A stretch of DNA of 64,000 bases. It comes from Pseudomonas tolaasii NCPPB 2192. GTDB lineage: Bacteria; Pseudomonadota; Gammaproteobacteria; Pseudomonadales; Pseudomonadaceae. The stretch is taken from the NCBI RefSeq assembly GCF_002813445.1, contig NZ_PHHD01000001.1, positions 5,022,001 to 5,086,000 on the forward strand, read 5' to 3'. Below are positions 26,385 through 36,068 of the stretch, piece by piece. Within the stretch, counting starts at the first letter, position 1; each line of letters opens with the position of its first letter. The translations under genes were made by a program, and so were the position numbers. Below the pieces are notes generated by a model. That model was not told the origin of the DNA. It saw nothing but the letters and a program-made list of their open reading frames with translations, and made no database searches.

Positions 26385-26601
26385 TGTGGGAGCTGGCTTG
26401 CCTGCGAAGGCGGTGGCATTGCCAACAAAGATTTCGCCCATGCCGCCGCCATCGCAGCCTCGCCGGGGCTCGACAGCTCCCACAGGGGACCGCGTTCATC
26501 CGTTGAAATGCGGTCAAGTGTGGGAGCTGGCTTGCCTGCGATGGCATCGACCGGGTTCCGGATTACTCCGCGGTGTGTGCATCGCAGGCAAGCCAGCTCC
26601 C
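26385..26601. repeat. REP cluster: two inverted REP pairs (BIME-like)
   Basis: TGTGGGAGCTGGCTTGCC occurs at 26385 and 26519. Each copy is followed by a degenerate or exact inverse: AGCTCCCACA near 26475 and GGCAAGCCAGCTCCC ending at 26601. The 264 bp between RidA and the AraC gene consist mostly of these units. They probably act as a transcription or mRNA boundary between the convergent genes. Confidence 0.8.
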
Positions 26602-26626
26602 CCAGAAACGCTCAGCTGCAAAAACT

Positions 26627-27643
26627 TCAACCGGCCTCGTTCAAGATCAGGCTGCGGTAATGTCCAGGATTCGACCCCGACCACTTGCGAAATGCCTTGT
26701 AAAACGAACTCGCATCGGCAAACCCCAACCGTGCTGCAATCTCGGCAAAGCTGATCTGGGGTTCGGCGAGCCACACAATCGCCAACTCCTTGCGCACGCT
26801 GTCCTTGAGCCCCTGATAAGTCTGCCCTTCTTCCGCCAGCCGGCGGCGCAATGTCGAGGCCGAGATGCACAAGGAAGCCGCTAACCCCTCGGTTTCCGGC
26901 CAGGTGTCGGCAGGCATTTGCCGCAGATCGTGTTTGATCCGCGCCGCCAGGCTTTGCGGGTCGCGGTATTTCACCAGAATGTTGGCCGGTGCATGGGCCA
27001 GAAACCGCTTCAACTCCTCGGCACTGCGCTTGACGGGCAGGTCCAGGCAATCGGCCGAAAAGATCATCCGCGTGCGCGGCCGATCAAACCGCAGGTTGTC
27101 GGAAAACATCACCCGGTAGTCATCACAAAAATTCGGCTGGGGGCAACGCAGCTCAATCGCCAGGATCGGAATACGCCGTCCGGCCAGCCAGCAGGCCACG
27201 CCGTGCACGATCATCCAGTAGGCGAAGTAGGTAAAAGCGCGTCGTGGCGCAACCTCGGGCTCCAACAGCACGATTTCCGCCAGGCTTTGCTGACGCACCA
27301 GTTGCGCGGGTAACTGGTCGAGCATCAACGACAAAAACTGCAGGCCGGCTGCCAGGCTTGCACCCACGTTCGGCTGCGCCATGGCGGTACGACACAGGAA
27401 TTCAAAGCTGCCGGACTTGAGCTTGCGCGGGTCCATGCCGAAAAACTCATCGTCCAGACGCCTTGCCAGCAAGCGCCACAAGCGTGCATAGGTGGTGGCC
27501 GGCACTCGCCCATCGGGCTGCGTGAGCAACGCCGGATCGATACCGGCCTTGTTCAGGGCTTCAAGTGTCGCAGCGCCGGGCGCGCAGCTCTGCAACAAGG
27601 CTTCACGCACCAGGTGAATGGAAATGGTGTCTTTTTCCGCCAT
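26627..27643 (-). CDS. AraC-family transcriptional regulator (Arabinose_bd/OruR-like type)
   Basis: A 338-residue regulator with the long N-terminal domain of the OruR/ArgR-like AraC group (EALNKAGIDPALLTQPDGRV, MDPRKLKSGSFEFLCRTAMA) and a C-terminal double HTH (AASLCISASTLRRRLAEEGQ, SFAEIAARLGFADASSFYKA, then WSGSNPGHYR). It is divergent from the efeU iron-permease gene with 166 bp between. Whether it controls that operon is unknown; the intergenic region also holds a Fur-box match. Confidence 0.9.
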   Translation of the reverse strand: MAEKDTISIHLVREALLQSCAPGAATLEALNKAGIDPALLTQPDGRVPATTYARLWRLLARRLDDEFFGMDPRKLKSGSFEFLCRTAMAQPNVGASLAAGLQFLSLMLDQLPAQLVRQQSLAEIVLLEPEVAPRRAFTYFAYWMIVHGVACWLAGRRIPILAIELRCPQPNFCDDYRVMFSDNLRFDRPRTRMIFSADCLDLPVKRSAEELKRFLAHAPANILVKYRDPQSLAARIKHDLRQMPADTWPETEGLAASLCISASTLRRRLAEEGQTYQGLKDSVRKELAIVWLAEPQISFAEIAARLGFADASSFYKAFRKWSGSNPGHYRSLILNEAG

Positions 27644-27751
27644 GAAATTTGGCTATTCCGCTATCCAGAAACGTGGCGTGCATCATAAGGGCGGTCGCGA
27701 TTTGCCACCACCGTTCAGCAGCAGTTCAGCAAAGGTCAATATTCGCTGTTT

Positions 27752-27770
27752 AGTAATGAGTATCATTATG
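27752..27770. promoter_or_regulatory. Fur-box match upstream of efeU
   Basis: The core AATGAgtATCATTAT (27755-27769) matches 13 of 15 bases of the central Fur consensus; over 19 bases I count 14 matches. It lies 40 bp upstream of the efeU start in an AT-rich stretch, the expected place for iron-dependent repression. Confidence 0.7.
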
Positions 27771-27809
27771 TTACAAATTAGCATCCTAACAGTCTCGACG
27801 CGGTGCCGA

Positions 27810-28655
27810 ATGCTTGTTCCCTTTTTAATCATGTTGCGCGAAGGCATTGAAGCCGCATTGATCGTTGGCATCATCGCCAGTTATCTGCAACAAACCGGCC
27901 GCGGCCAATGGATGCCTGCCGTGTGGATCGGCGTCTTCCTCGCCGCTGCCCTGGCCCTGCTGGTCGGCGGCGGCCTTGAGCTGGTCAGCGCGGAATTCCC
28001 GCAAAAACAACAGGAACTGTTTGAAGGCGTGGTCGGCCTGGTGGCGGTGGGCATTCTCAGTTCCATGGTGTTCTGGATGCGCAAGGTCGCGCGGTCCATC
28101 AAGCATGCCTTGCACGAATCCCTCGACCATGCACTGGCCGGTTCCAAACATCAGGTGATCGCGCTGATCGCCATGGTGTTTTTCGCCGTGGCCCGTGAAG
28201 GTTTGGAAACCGTGTTCTTCCTGCTCGCCGTGTTCCAGCAAAGTGAAGGCCCCGGCGCGCCGATTGGCGCCCTGCTCGGCCTGATTCTGGCCATCGTCGT
28301 GGGTTTCCTGATCTATTCCGGCAGCATGCGCCTGAACCTCGGCGCATTTTTCCGCTGGACCGGCCTGTTCATCCTTGTGGTGGCCGCCGGCATTCTCGCC
28401 AACTCGGTGCAGGCCCTGCATGAAGCCGGGGTGTGGAACCACCTGCAAACCGTGCTGTTCGACTTCAGCTCCGCTTTGCCAATGGACAGCCCGTTGGGTT
28501 CAGTGCTCGCCGGTATGTTCGGCTACCAGGAGGCGCCGACCGTGAGCACCCTGGGCGCTTATCTGATTTATCTGGTGGTGGCTTTGGTGATGTTCTTCCT
28601 GCCCTCGGCCCCCGCCAAGCCTGTCGCCAAAACCTCTTCCGTTTCCAGCCAGTAA
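27810..28655 (+). CDS. efeU: Ferrous-iron permease EfeU (FTR1 family)
   Basis: A 281-residue membrane protein. The ATG at 27810 gives the family opening MLVPFLIMLREGIEAALIVG; the longer frame from 27618 runs through the promoter and Fur box. Two REG(I/L)E iron-ligand motifs are present, at R10-E14 and R129-E133 (AREGLETVFF), as in yeast Ftr1 and E. coli EfeU. About seven membrane helices. It is the permease of the EfeUOB system, fed by EfeO and EfeB. First gene of a four-gene operon; 10 bp separate it from efeO. Confidence 0.92.
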   Translation: MLVPFLIMLREGIEAALIVGIIASYLQQTGRGQWMPAVWIGVFLAAALALLVGGGLELVSAEFPQKQQELFEGVVGLVAVGILSSMVFWMRKVARSIKHALHESLDHALAGSKHQVIALIAMVFFAVAREGLETVFFLLAVFQQSEGPGAPIGALLGLILAIVVGFLIYSGSMRLNLGAFFRWTGLFILVVAAGILANSVQALHEAGVWNHLQTVLFDFSSALPMDSPLGSVLAGMFGYQEAPTVSTLGAYLIYLVVALVMFFLPSAPAKPVAKTSSVSSQ

Positions 28656-28665
28656 GGACCGTCTC

Positions 28666-29868
28666 TTGTCCAACCCAACCCCTCAACCGGCACCGCCTTC
28701 CCGCGCCCTGCGCTGGGCGGTGGCCGGGTCGGTGGTCGTGATGATCGCCGCCGGTGCGCTGTTTTATTACGCCTCGCAGCTGGCTGCCGCCAAGCGCCAG
28801 ACCAACCACAACGAAATCGCGGTGACCATCCATGGCCATGCCTGCGAACCCAACGAGCTGACCGTGCCCGCCGGGCGCGCGAGCTTTCGCATCATCAACC
28901 GTTCCGACCGCGCCGTGGAATGGGAAATCCTCGACGGCGTGCTGGTGATCGAAGAACGCGAAAACATCGCACCGGGCCTCAGCCAGGTGATCAACGCCAA
29001 CCTGTTGCCCGGCGATTACGCGATCACCTGCGGCCTGTTGAGCAACCCGCGCGGCACCTTGCATGTAACGCCAACCGCCGAATCCGATGCACAGGCCAAG
29101 GCGAAGCCATCAATGGTGGCGTTTATCGGCCCGCTGTCGGAATTTCGCGTGTACCTGAGCAGTCAGGGCGGCGCCCTGATCAAGGCTGCGACCGCACTGC
29201 AACAAGCCATCGACGCCGGTGACCTGGCCCAGGCTCAGGCGCTGTACGTGCCGGCCCGCGAGGCCTATCAGCGACTGGCACCGGCATCGCAACGACTGGC
29301 CGAGCTGGACAACGCCATCAATGCCCGCGCCGACTACTTTGAAAAACGCGAACAGGACCCGGCGTTCAGCGGTTTCCACCGCATCGAATACAGCCTGTTC
29401 CAGCAACGCAGCCTCGATGGCCTGAGCCCGGTCGCCCAGCGCCTGGTTAGCGACGTCACCACGCTCAAGACACAACTGCTGTCGCAGTCTCTGCCACCTG
29501 AGCAGCTGGTGAGCATTGTGGTGCGCAACCTCAACAGTCTGGCCGACGTGCGCGCGGCGAGCGGTGAAGAGGAACGTTACAGCCACATCGACCTGAACGG
29601 CTTCGCCGCCAACCTGGAAGCCGCCCACAAAGTGGTCGAGCTGATGCGGCCGCTGCTGGCCAAATCGGCGGCCGATTTGCTGCCGAAAATCGACAGTGCC
29701 CTCAACGCGTTCGATGCCGAACTCGCGGGCTTCAAGGTCAATGACAGTTACAGCGCTTATGACAGCGTTACCGCCGATCAGCGCAAGCAGATCGCCGACA
29801 AGGCCAAGGCTCTGGCCGTTGCACTCGATGGAATCGACCCCGCCCTTGGCCTTTCCGGCCTGCAGTGA
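28666..29868 (+). CDS. efeO: EfeO, periplasmic cupredoxin/M75 iron-uptake protein
   Basis: A 400-residue protein read from a TTG start with AAGGA upstream. An N-terminal membrane segment (residues about 14-36) acts as anchor or signal. A cupredoxin-like domain follows (VTIHGHACEPNELTVPAGRA ... YAITCGL), then the M75 (imelysin-like) domain with the metal motif HxxE at H238-E241 (FHRIEYSLF) and the late motif GEEERYSHIDLNGFAANLEA. It is thought to bind ferrous or ferric iron and pass it to EfeU. Its stop lies 14 bp before the efeB ATG. Confidence 0.93.
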   Translation: MSNPTPQPAPPSRALRWAVAGSVVVMIAAGALFYYASQLAAAKRQTNHNEIAVTIHGHACEPNELTVPAGRASFRIINRSDRAVEWEILDGVLVIEERENIAPGLSQVINANLLPGDYAITCGLLSNPRGTLHVTPTAESDAQAKAKPSMVAFIGPLSEFRVYLSSQGGALIKAATALQQAIDAGDLAQAQALYVPAREAYQRLAPASQRLAELDNAINARADYFEKREQDPAFSGFHRIEYSLFQQRSLDGLSPVAQRLVSDVTTLKTQLLSQSLPPEQLVSIVVRNLNSLADVRAASGEEERYSHIDLNGFAANLEAAHKVVELMRPLLAKSAADLLPKIDSALNAFDAELAGFKVNDSYSAYDSVTADQRKQIADKAKALAVALDGIDPALGLSGLQ

Positions 29869-29882
29869 AGACGACCGCACAG

Positions 29883-31187
29883 ATGAGTGATTCAGAACAG
29901 CTTAACCTTCAGCGCCGCCGCGTCCTGCTGGGCATGGCGGCTACCGGCGCGGCGATTGCCGGCAGCACCCTGACCTGCCCGGCCATGGCGGCTGCGGCCG
30001 AGCAAGTCACCACGGCGCCGCGCAGTGACAAAACCCAGGACCACCACGACTTTTTCGGCAAGCATCAGACCGGCATCGTCACCCCGCGCCCGGCGTGCGG
30101 CATGATCGTGGCCTTCGACGTGCTGGCAGGCGACCGTGAAGACCTGGAGCGCCTGTTCCGCACCTTGAACGAGCGCATCAGCTTTCTGATGACCGGCGGC
30201 ACCGTGCCGCAAGTCGACCCGAAACTGCCGCCCACCGATTCCGGCATCCTCGGCCCGGTGGTCACGCCGGACAACCTGACCATCACCGTGTCGGTCGGCG
30301 AGTCACTGTTCGATGAGCGTTTCGGCCTCACCGCCGCCAAGCCCAAGCGTCTGAGCCGCATGGTCGGCTTTCCCAACGATGCACTGGAACCGGCTCAGTG
30401 CCACGGCGACCTGAGCCTGCAATTTTCGTCCAACACCCCGGACACCAACATTCACGCCCTGCGCGACATCGTGAAGAACCTTCCGGACCTGCTGCTGGTG
30501 CGCTGGAAACAGGAAGGCAGCGTGCCGCCACAGGCCCCCGCCAAACCGGGTGAGCCGGCGCAAAGCGCGCGTAACTTCCTCGGTTTCCGTGACGGTTCGG
30601 CCAACCCGAACTCCAACGACGACAAGGCGATGGACCAGATTGTCTGGGTACAGCCGGGCAGCGACGAGCCAGCCTGGGCGGCGAACGGCAGCTACCAGGC
30701 CGTGCGCATCATTCGCAACTTTGTCGAGCGCTGGGACCGTACCCCGCTGCAAGAACAGGAAAGCATCATCGGCCGCGTCAAACCTTCCGGCGCACCGATG
30801 GATGGCGACAAGGAAACCCAGGTTCCCGACTACAGCAAGGACCCTGAAGGCAAGTTGACCAAGCTCGATGCCCACATCCGGCTGGCCAACCCGCGTACCC
30901 CGCAGACCCAGGCCAACCTGATTCTGCGTCGGCCGTTCAATTACTCCAACGGCGTCAACAAAAACGGTCAGCTGGACATGGGGCTGCTGTTCATCTGCTA
31001 CCAGGCTGACCTGGAGAAAGGCTTTATCAGCGTGCAAACCCGGCTCAACGGCGAGCCTCTGGAGGAATACCTCAAGCCGGTCGGCGGCGGGTACTTCTTC
31101 ACCTTGCCGGGAGTCACGGGGCCCAAGGATTTCCTCGGGCGTACGCTGCTCGCTGCAACGCACTCTCAAACCACTGCCAAAGCTTAA
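29883..31187 (+). CDS. efeB: EfeB, Tat-exported Dyp-type heme peroxidase
   Basis: A 434-residue Dyp-type peroxidase. The ATG at 29883 starts just before a twin-arginine signal (QRRRVLLGMAATGAAIAG); a GTG at 29865 overlapping the efeO stop is a weaker alternative. The diagnostic GxxDG motif is GFRDGSANP (D237), and the proximal heme His is H331 in DAHIRLANPRTPQ. EfeB works in the periplasm with EfeO and EfeU in iron acquisition. Third gene of the efe operon. Confidence 0.94.
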   Translation: MSDSEQLNLQRRRVLLGMAATGAAIAGSTLTCPAMAAAAEQVTTAPRSDKTQDHHDFFGKHQTGIVTPRPACGMIVAFDVLAGDREDLERLFRTLNERISFLMTGGTVPQVDPKLPPTDSGILGPVVTPDNLTITVSVGESLFDERFGLTAAKPKRLSRMVGFPNDALEPAQCHGDLSLQFSSNTPDTNIHALRDIVKNLPDLLLVRWKQEGSVPPQAPAKPGEPAQSARNFLGFRDGSANPNSNDDKAMDQIVWVQPGSDEPAWAANGSYQAVRIIRNFVERWDRTPLQEQESIIGRVKPSGAPMDGDKETQVPDYSKDPEGKLTKLDAHIRLANPRTPQTQANLILRRPFNYSNGVNKNGQLDMGLLFICYQADLEKGFISVQTRLNGEPLEEYLKPVGGGYFFTLPGVTGPKDFLGRTLLAATHSQTTAKA

Positions 31188-31218
31188 ATAAAACAAACCT
31201 CAGAGCGGAAACCGTCCC

Positions 31219-32037
31219 ATGAAGAAGTCGACTATTGCGTTGTCGTTGTTAATGACCCTTTCGCCGCTGGCAGCCTTTGCCGAAACCGCACCGCTGGACC
31301 TGGTAGGCCCGGTTTCGGACTACAAAATCTACGTGACCGAAGAAATCGGCGAGCTGGTCACCCAGACCAAAGCCTTCACCGACGCCATCAACAAGGGCGA
31401 CCTGGCGACCGCGCAAAAGCTCTACGCGCCGACCCGTGTGCACTATGAGTCCATCGAGCCAATCGCCGAGCTGTTCAGCGACCTCGACGCCTCCATCGAC
31501 TCCCGTGTCGACGACCACGAAAAAGGCGTGAAGGCCGATGACTTCACCGGTTTCCACCGCATCGAATACACCCTGTTCTCCGAGAAAACCACCAAAGGTC
31601 TGGAAGCGCTGACCGCCAAGCTCAACAGCGACGTCAACGACCTGAAAACCCGCGTTGACGGCCTGACCTTCCCGCCTGAAAAAGTCGTGGGCGGCGCGGC
31701 AGCGCTGCTGGAAGAAGTCGCCGCCACCAAGATCTCCGGTGAAGAAGACCGCTACAGCCACACCGACCTGTACGACTTCCAGGGCAACATCGACGGCGCG
31801 AAGAAAATCGTCGACCTGTTCCGTGGCCAGATCGAGAAGCAGGACAAGGCCTTCCTGGCCAAGGTCGACAAGAACTTCGCCACCGTCGACAAAATCCTGG
31901 CCAAGTACAAGACCAAGGATGGCGGCTATGAGACCTACGACAAGGTCAAGGAAAACGACCGCAAGGCGCTGGTCGGCCCGGTTAATACCCTGGCTGAAGA
32001 CTTGTCCACACTGCGTGGCAAGCTGGGCTTGAACTGA
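31219..32037 (+). CDS. efeM: EfeM, periplasmic M75-domain protein lacking a cupredoxin domain
   Basis: A 272-residue secreted protein with a signal peptide (residues 1-21, ending AAFA) followed directly by an M75 domain paralogous to the C-terminal part of EfeO. The HxxE metal motif is H113-E116 (FHRIEYTLF), and GEEDRYSHTDLYDFQGNIDG matches the EfeO late motif. Such short EfeO-like proteins have been called EfeM or Algp7 in Pseudomonas and sphingomonads. RBS GAGCGGAAA precedes. Last gene of the operon, so two M75 iron binders are encoded together. Confidence 0.9.
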   Translation: MKKSTIALSLLMTLSPLAAFAETAPLDLVGPVSDYKIYVTEEIGELVTQTKAFTDAINKGDLATAQKLYAPTRVHYESIEPIAELFSDLDASIDSRVDDHEKGVKADDFTGFHRIEYTLFSEKTTKGLEALTAKLNSDVNDLKTRVDGLTFPPEKVVGGAAALLEEVAATKISGEEDRYSHTDLYDFQGNIDGAKKIVDLFRGQIEKQDKAFLAKVDKNFATVDKILAKYKTKDGGYETYDKVKENDRKALVGPVNTLAEDLSTLRGKLGLN

Positions 32038-32045
32038 TTCATCAC

Positions 32046-32086
32046 GCTGGCATTCGGACGGCCCTCAAGGACGCCCGAATGCCAGC
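32046..32086. terminator. Hairpin between efeM and the convergent large gene
   Basis: A perfect 12-bp inverted repeat, GCTGGCATTCGG (32046-32057) and CCGAATGCCAGC (32075-32086), encloses 17 nt. It lies between the converging stops at 32037 and 32091 and probably serves both directions, although no long T-tract follows. Confidence 0.55.
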
Positions 32087-32090
32087 GGTT

Positions 32091-35000
32091 TCACATCTCG
32101 CCCGCCTCAGGCGTGAACCGCTCCAGTGGCGCCCCTTCGGGTTTGCCGCTCAATGGGTTGATGGCATACCACGCGCCATTCTTCTGAACCGCCAAGACCT
32201 CTCGATCTGCGCTGGCACCCATCCGGGCGCCCGGCCATTGGCTGGGTGATCGACCTTCCCCTGCCAGCAGCGTATCGCGCGCGCCCAGCGCCCATCGCCA
32301 TTGCTCAAACGTTTTGACCGGAAGAAAGATATTGGAGCCGACACGAACCGTCTGACCCTTGGCGATCATTTTCAGCGCGTTCAGGCCGTTCGGGGCCGAC
32401 CGCAGGATCTCCGGAACACTCTCCAGCGGATTGAACAGGCCCCGGAAAAATGCCCCCGCACCTTTGAGACCCGCCATGCTGAAGGGTTTGCCGCTGAAGG
32501 GAATAAACATTCTTAGCCCCTTCGCCACTCCCTTGAAAGCCGAGAGTCCGCCTGTGGCGGCAAGAGACGCAAGGTCGATCAGTAACCCCTTCACCCCGGC
32601 TTCTATTTTACCCTCCACCAAGTCGGCAATTGCCCCTACATAGGGAATCAGGCTGAGTAGCGCACGCGCATTTTCCGTTGTGAATAACTTGCTCGTCGCC
32701 AAGGGATGCTCGCGCTTATGCAGCGCCGACGGCTCGTTGGCGTAGGCAATGCGCGCTTCACGGTCGTCGACAAAGCTGTGGGCCTGAAGCCTTTCCACAA
32801 TCTGTGCGGTTCTGGAAGAAGCAAACGTGTCAGGCGTGTGCTCCGGTGAAATGGAGGGAGCTTCAGGTAATGCGCTGCCCAGCCGTTCAATGATGACCTT
32901 GGACTTCATCCCCGGTCGCGGTGCGTCGCTGGTGTGATAAGCCTCAAAGTCGAAGGGCAATTCCGTGCCTCTACGAAATTTGGCGTTGACATAGGCGAAG
33001 GGACCAAAGGGTTTCTTTCCGTTCTCAATGTTTCCACCCAGTGGCAACTGTTCGGGCAAGTCCGTTCGCTTGACCATTTTCATGGAACCTGGAAAAACCT
33101 CGAAATAGCCATTTCTTGGCTCGACCGCCCCCGTCTCATAGCGCATCAACAGGCCATGGCGCCCCATTTTCGTGGCAACACTCGACTCCGCCCCCCTGTC
33201 AGCCTCCAGGTCGTCCCCGGTTTCCTTGCGCACGCTGAAAAATTCGATTTTCCCCGCCGCTAACGCCTTACGGTCCTGCAAGGGCAGTTGGTCAATCATC
33301 TGCTTCAAAACCGTGGCCTGCGCAGTTCTGGCTTCGGCGATATAGCGGTCGACCGCGGGTGCAACCAATGGCGCGATCCTGGGCAATCGTTCCAGACGCT
33401 CTTTGAGAGTGGCAAAAGGTATCTTGAGATTGAGGGCTCGCACCCAGTCTTCGCTCAGCCCAGGCTGCGAGTCACTCTCGGCCTGGAGCATCAAAATCAC
33501 ATCCGTCAGCGATTTGGGGGAATCGAAATGTGTCGAAAATTGATTACCGAGAACAACCCCGTCGGCACGGTTTTCCCTTTGCAGCTTTATGTTGCGAATT
33601 TCATCCTCAGTCATCTCCGGAAGCAGCCGCACAAGCTCCTTGACCAGCAGATCAGCCTGAGTCGGCGACCCACTCACTAAAGTGGCGAAGGCCTTTTGTG
33701 TCTGATTTTCGCGCTCGGTGAACGCTTTCGCGGCGGTCTCGTAATTGTCCGCAGAATAGTTTCCATCCAGGCTCGCGGGTAACACTCCCGCCATCACGGC
33801 CCAATCCAACAGCGGCTGGGCAGCCAATTGTTTGATCAAGGTTTCCTGCTCCGGGCCTGTAGCACTCAACCGCGCGAGCGCCATGATGTGTTTAAAGTTC
33901 ATGGCGCGTGAACTGCCCGCGGTCGCAAAAGAATCAACCAAAGCACAACCCAGCCGCAGATTGAGCCAACCGGTGGAGCCGACCTTGATGCTCTCCGGGT
34001 CCTGATTGAGTAACTGAGCCGTATCCGCTGGCACTGTCGGGTCTTTTTTGATCAGCATCTCCGGTGCCGATTGGGCCAGAAACAAGTGCGCCATCAATGA
34101 CGAAACGCTGGCGTCCAGACCTTTGCCCTGAAGGTGTTTCTCCACGTCTGAACGCACTTCCTTAAGGGTGCGCCCCTTGTTGCCTGGCTGATATAAACCG
34201 TAACCGGCAACCGTACCGGGCTTGCCGGGCAAGGTAGCATCAACGTTCAGTTTGAGAGCCGCTGCCAGCAGTTGATGACGATCGGCTTTTGCAAGCGTCT
34301 GGCCGTCGGCGACTGCATACAACTGGAGGGACCTGGCGAGGCTTTCGGCTTGTGCGATAGCCTGGGGCGAATCAAAAAATGCAGCGAACTGGCTGTCCGG
34401 ATCCGTAAAGGACTCAAACCCTGAGGCCTTCGCAGTGAAATTCTTGAACAGAGCCATCACTGGTCCCGAGGCGCCTTTAAGCGTTTCAAGCGCCGTGCCC
34501 GAGAGCGCCTGTGTGCTGTGCACATAGGGCGTCATTGCGGCATAGTCACCGGCCAGTGGTGGCGACGGCAATTGGATGTCGAGCCACTCCAGCGCCACGC
34601 GCAACTGGCCCACGGTTTTCACGGCGTCAGGTAGGTACAACTTCAGCACCTGGCGCGCGTCGTAAGTGCGTGTGGTGTACAGAGCATTTCCGGTTTTCTT
34701 GCTCAGTTTTACCAATTGCGCCAAATCTTCGTTCATCTTGCTGGCTGCGGCTTTCTCGTCTGCGCTGCCGGCGACGCCGACTTTACCCACCTCATCGTCG
34801 AAAGCGCGCTGCAGAGAAACCCACTGGCCCGCGCCATTGCGCATTTGCAGATCGCCCGCCGACAGTCTGAATTGACGGCCGGGTTCGGCAAATCCGGTTT
34901 TCTTCAGAAATGCCTGAAACGGCGCCGATGCGAGAAATTCGACAAACAACTTTCGCGGCTTGATGCTTCGCCGGTCCAGGGTTGAGCCGGGCTCGACGGC

Positions 35001-35912
35001 CATGCTCTGCTGTTGCAAGCGCAGAGCTTCACTGTCGGGCTTGCCTTCAAGCAGTGGTCGCAACTGTTCCACTATTTGCGCGCGTACGGCACTGTCGGCC
35101 TGCTGTTGGAGCAACCGCTTGAATTGGCTCCCCCACGTGTCGCGCTGCGCTGATGAGATCTCGGGCCACCCCTGCTGTTTGAGCTGTTTGGCCAGTTGTG
35201 GCGCAGACTGTTCATTGGCGGGCGGCTTCACGCCATAGAAGCTCAGTATCACTTCACGCGGGATCAAGCTGTGGGTTACCCCCGCATTGATGGGTATCCC
35301 CCGGTCATCCGGGGATAGCACCCTCTGCGCAGCACTGATGTGCTTGCCGACCAGGCCCCAGCCCGAACCATCAGTGGTGGACAACCGTTGGAAAATCTCT
35401 TTGCCATCGCGCACCACAATGCCGGTCACGCAATCGCTGAACACACGTACCGTCGAAGGTTTGAGCGCCTGGGCCTTGAACCATGCCTGCAAGGTCGGCT
35501 CATTGAGGGCCTGGGTATACCGCTCGATGAAGGGAGCGATGGATGATTTGGCCGGAACGGTGTTGCCCGTTTCGCTCCCGGTTTTCAGCCACTGAATCAG
35601 GTTTTTTTGCAATTTGGCGTCCGCCTTTTCAGCGTTCGCTGCGGCGGGGTATCGGCGCGGGGGCCTGGTGCCTTTGTCAGACGGCGCTGCGCCTGCTTTG
35701 CTCGTATCACGTTTGGCCCGGCCACCCGGCGGATCCAGGGATAACTGACGCAATGAAGGCACGTGAGGCGCCTGAACGCGAGGCCGGTTTTCAGAGCCCC
35801 CTGCGGGAGGGGAAAGGGGAATGTCGCAGGTGGTCAAATGCGCTGTGGACGCTTGAGGTACCAGGGGTTGACTGAAAATTGCGCCGTTCCCTTTTGCAAG
35901 GATTGTCGACAT
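32091..35912 (-). CDS. Very large uncharacterised protein (1273 aa), toxin/effector-like, paralogue of the upstream gene
   Basis: I do not recognise a characterised family. The N-terminal 100 residues are Ser/Pro/Gly-rich and look disordered; residues 1-28 contain no Asp or Glu and residue 4 is Ile. The body shares blocks in the same order with the neighbouring 1149-residue protein: YGVKPP (residue about 224), KPGTVAGYGLYQPGN (about 567), LMAHLFLAQSAPE, VMALARLS-type RAMNFKHIMALARLS, YFEVFP, PFDFEAYHTSDAPRPGMKS, and a hydrophobic SLIPYVGAIADL segment (about 1085) with GLLIDLASLAATGG. The tail contains NGAWYAINPLSGKP. The C-terminal IPYVGAI plus tail arrangement recalls large Pseudomonas toxins with dermonecrotic-toxin-like domains. 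No signal peptide or catalytic motif is visible. Confidence 0.75.
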   Translation of the reverse strand: MSTILAKGNGAIFSQPLVPQASTAHLTTCDIPLSPPAGGSENRPRVQAPHVPSLRQLSLDPPGGRAKRDTSKAGAAPSDKGTRPPRRYPAAANAEKADAKLQKNLIQWLKTGSETGNTVPAKSSIAPFIERYTQALNEPTLQAWFKAQALKPSTVRVFSDCVTGIVVRDGKEIFQRLSTTDGSGWGLVGKHISAAQRVLSPDDRGIPINAGVTHSLIPREVILSFYGVKPPANEQSAPQLAKQLKQQGWPEISSAQRDTWGSQFKRLLQQQADSAVRAQIVEQLRPLLEGKPDSEALRLQQQSMAVEPGSTLDRRSIKPRKLFVEFLASAPFQAFLKKTGFAEPGRQFRLSAGDLQMRNGAGQWVSLQRAFDDEVGKVGVAGSADEKAAASKMNEDLAQLVKLSKKTGNALYTTRTYDARQVLKLYLPDAVKTVGQLRVALEWLDIQLPSPPLAGDYAAMTPYVHSTQALSGTALETLKGASGPVMALFKNFTAKASGFESFTDPDSQFAAFFDSPQAIAQAESLARSLQLYAVADGQTLAKADRHQLLAAALKLNVDATLPGKPGTVAGYGLYQPGNKGRTLKEVRSDVEKHLQGKGLDASVSSLMAHLFLAQSAPEMLIKKDPTVPADTAQLLNQDPESIKVGSTGWLNLRLGCALVDSFATAGSSRAMNFKHIMALARLSATGPEQETLIKQLAAQPLLDWAVMAGVLPASLDGNYSADNYETAAKAFTERENQTQKAFATLVSGSPTQADLLVKELVRLLPEMTEDEIRNIKLQRENRADGVVLGNQFSTHFDSPKSLTDVILMLQAESDSQPGLSEDWVRALNLKIPFATLKERLERLPRIAPLVAPAVDRYIAEARTAQATVLKQMIDQLPLQDRKALAAGKIEFFSVRKETGDDLEADRGAESSVATKMGRHGLLMRYETGAVEPRNGYFEVFPGSMKMVKRTDLPEQLPLGGNIENGKKPFGPFAYVNAKFRRGTELPFDFEAYHTSDAPRPGMKSKVIIERLGSALPEAPSISPEHTPDTFASSRTAQIVERLQAHSFVDDREARIAYANEPSALHKREHPLATSKLFTTENARALLSLIPYVGAIADLVEGKIEAGVKGLLIDLASLAATGGLSAFKGVAKGLRMFIPFSGKPFSMAGLKGAGAFFRGLFNPLESVPEILRSAPNGLNALKMIAKGQTVRVGSNIFLPVKTFEQWRWALGARDTLLAGEGRSPSQWPGARMGASADREVLAVQKNGAWYAINPLSGKPEGAPLERFTPEAGEM

Positions 35913-36068
35913 TGAGGTTTCTCTTTACCGGTTGGAGGGGCGAGCGTTCTCCTCCGTGAGACCCGTCAACCGAGAGCCTACAAATACCCCCCCAGGCGGT
36001 GCCGTAGGAAAACACTTAAGGCGTGGCGAAAGTATCCGGGCCAGGAAAACCCGACCCGGGGCGACGCT

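Noticed and set aside
27618..27809. N-terminal extension of efeU
   Set aside because: The extension spans the intergenic region with the Fur-box match and has no membrane-protein or signal character; homologues start at MLVPFLIMLREG.
35913..36068. hrp box upstream of the 1273-aa gene (and likewise 39519-39683 for the 1149-aa gene)
   Set aside because: I searched both leftward promoter regions for GGAACC-N15/16-CCAC and found no acceptable match.
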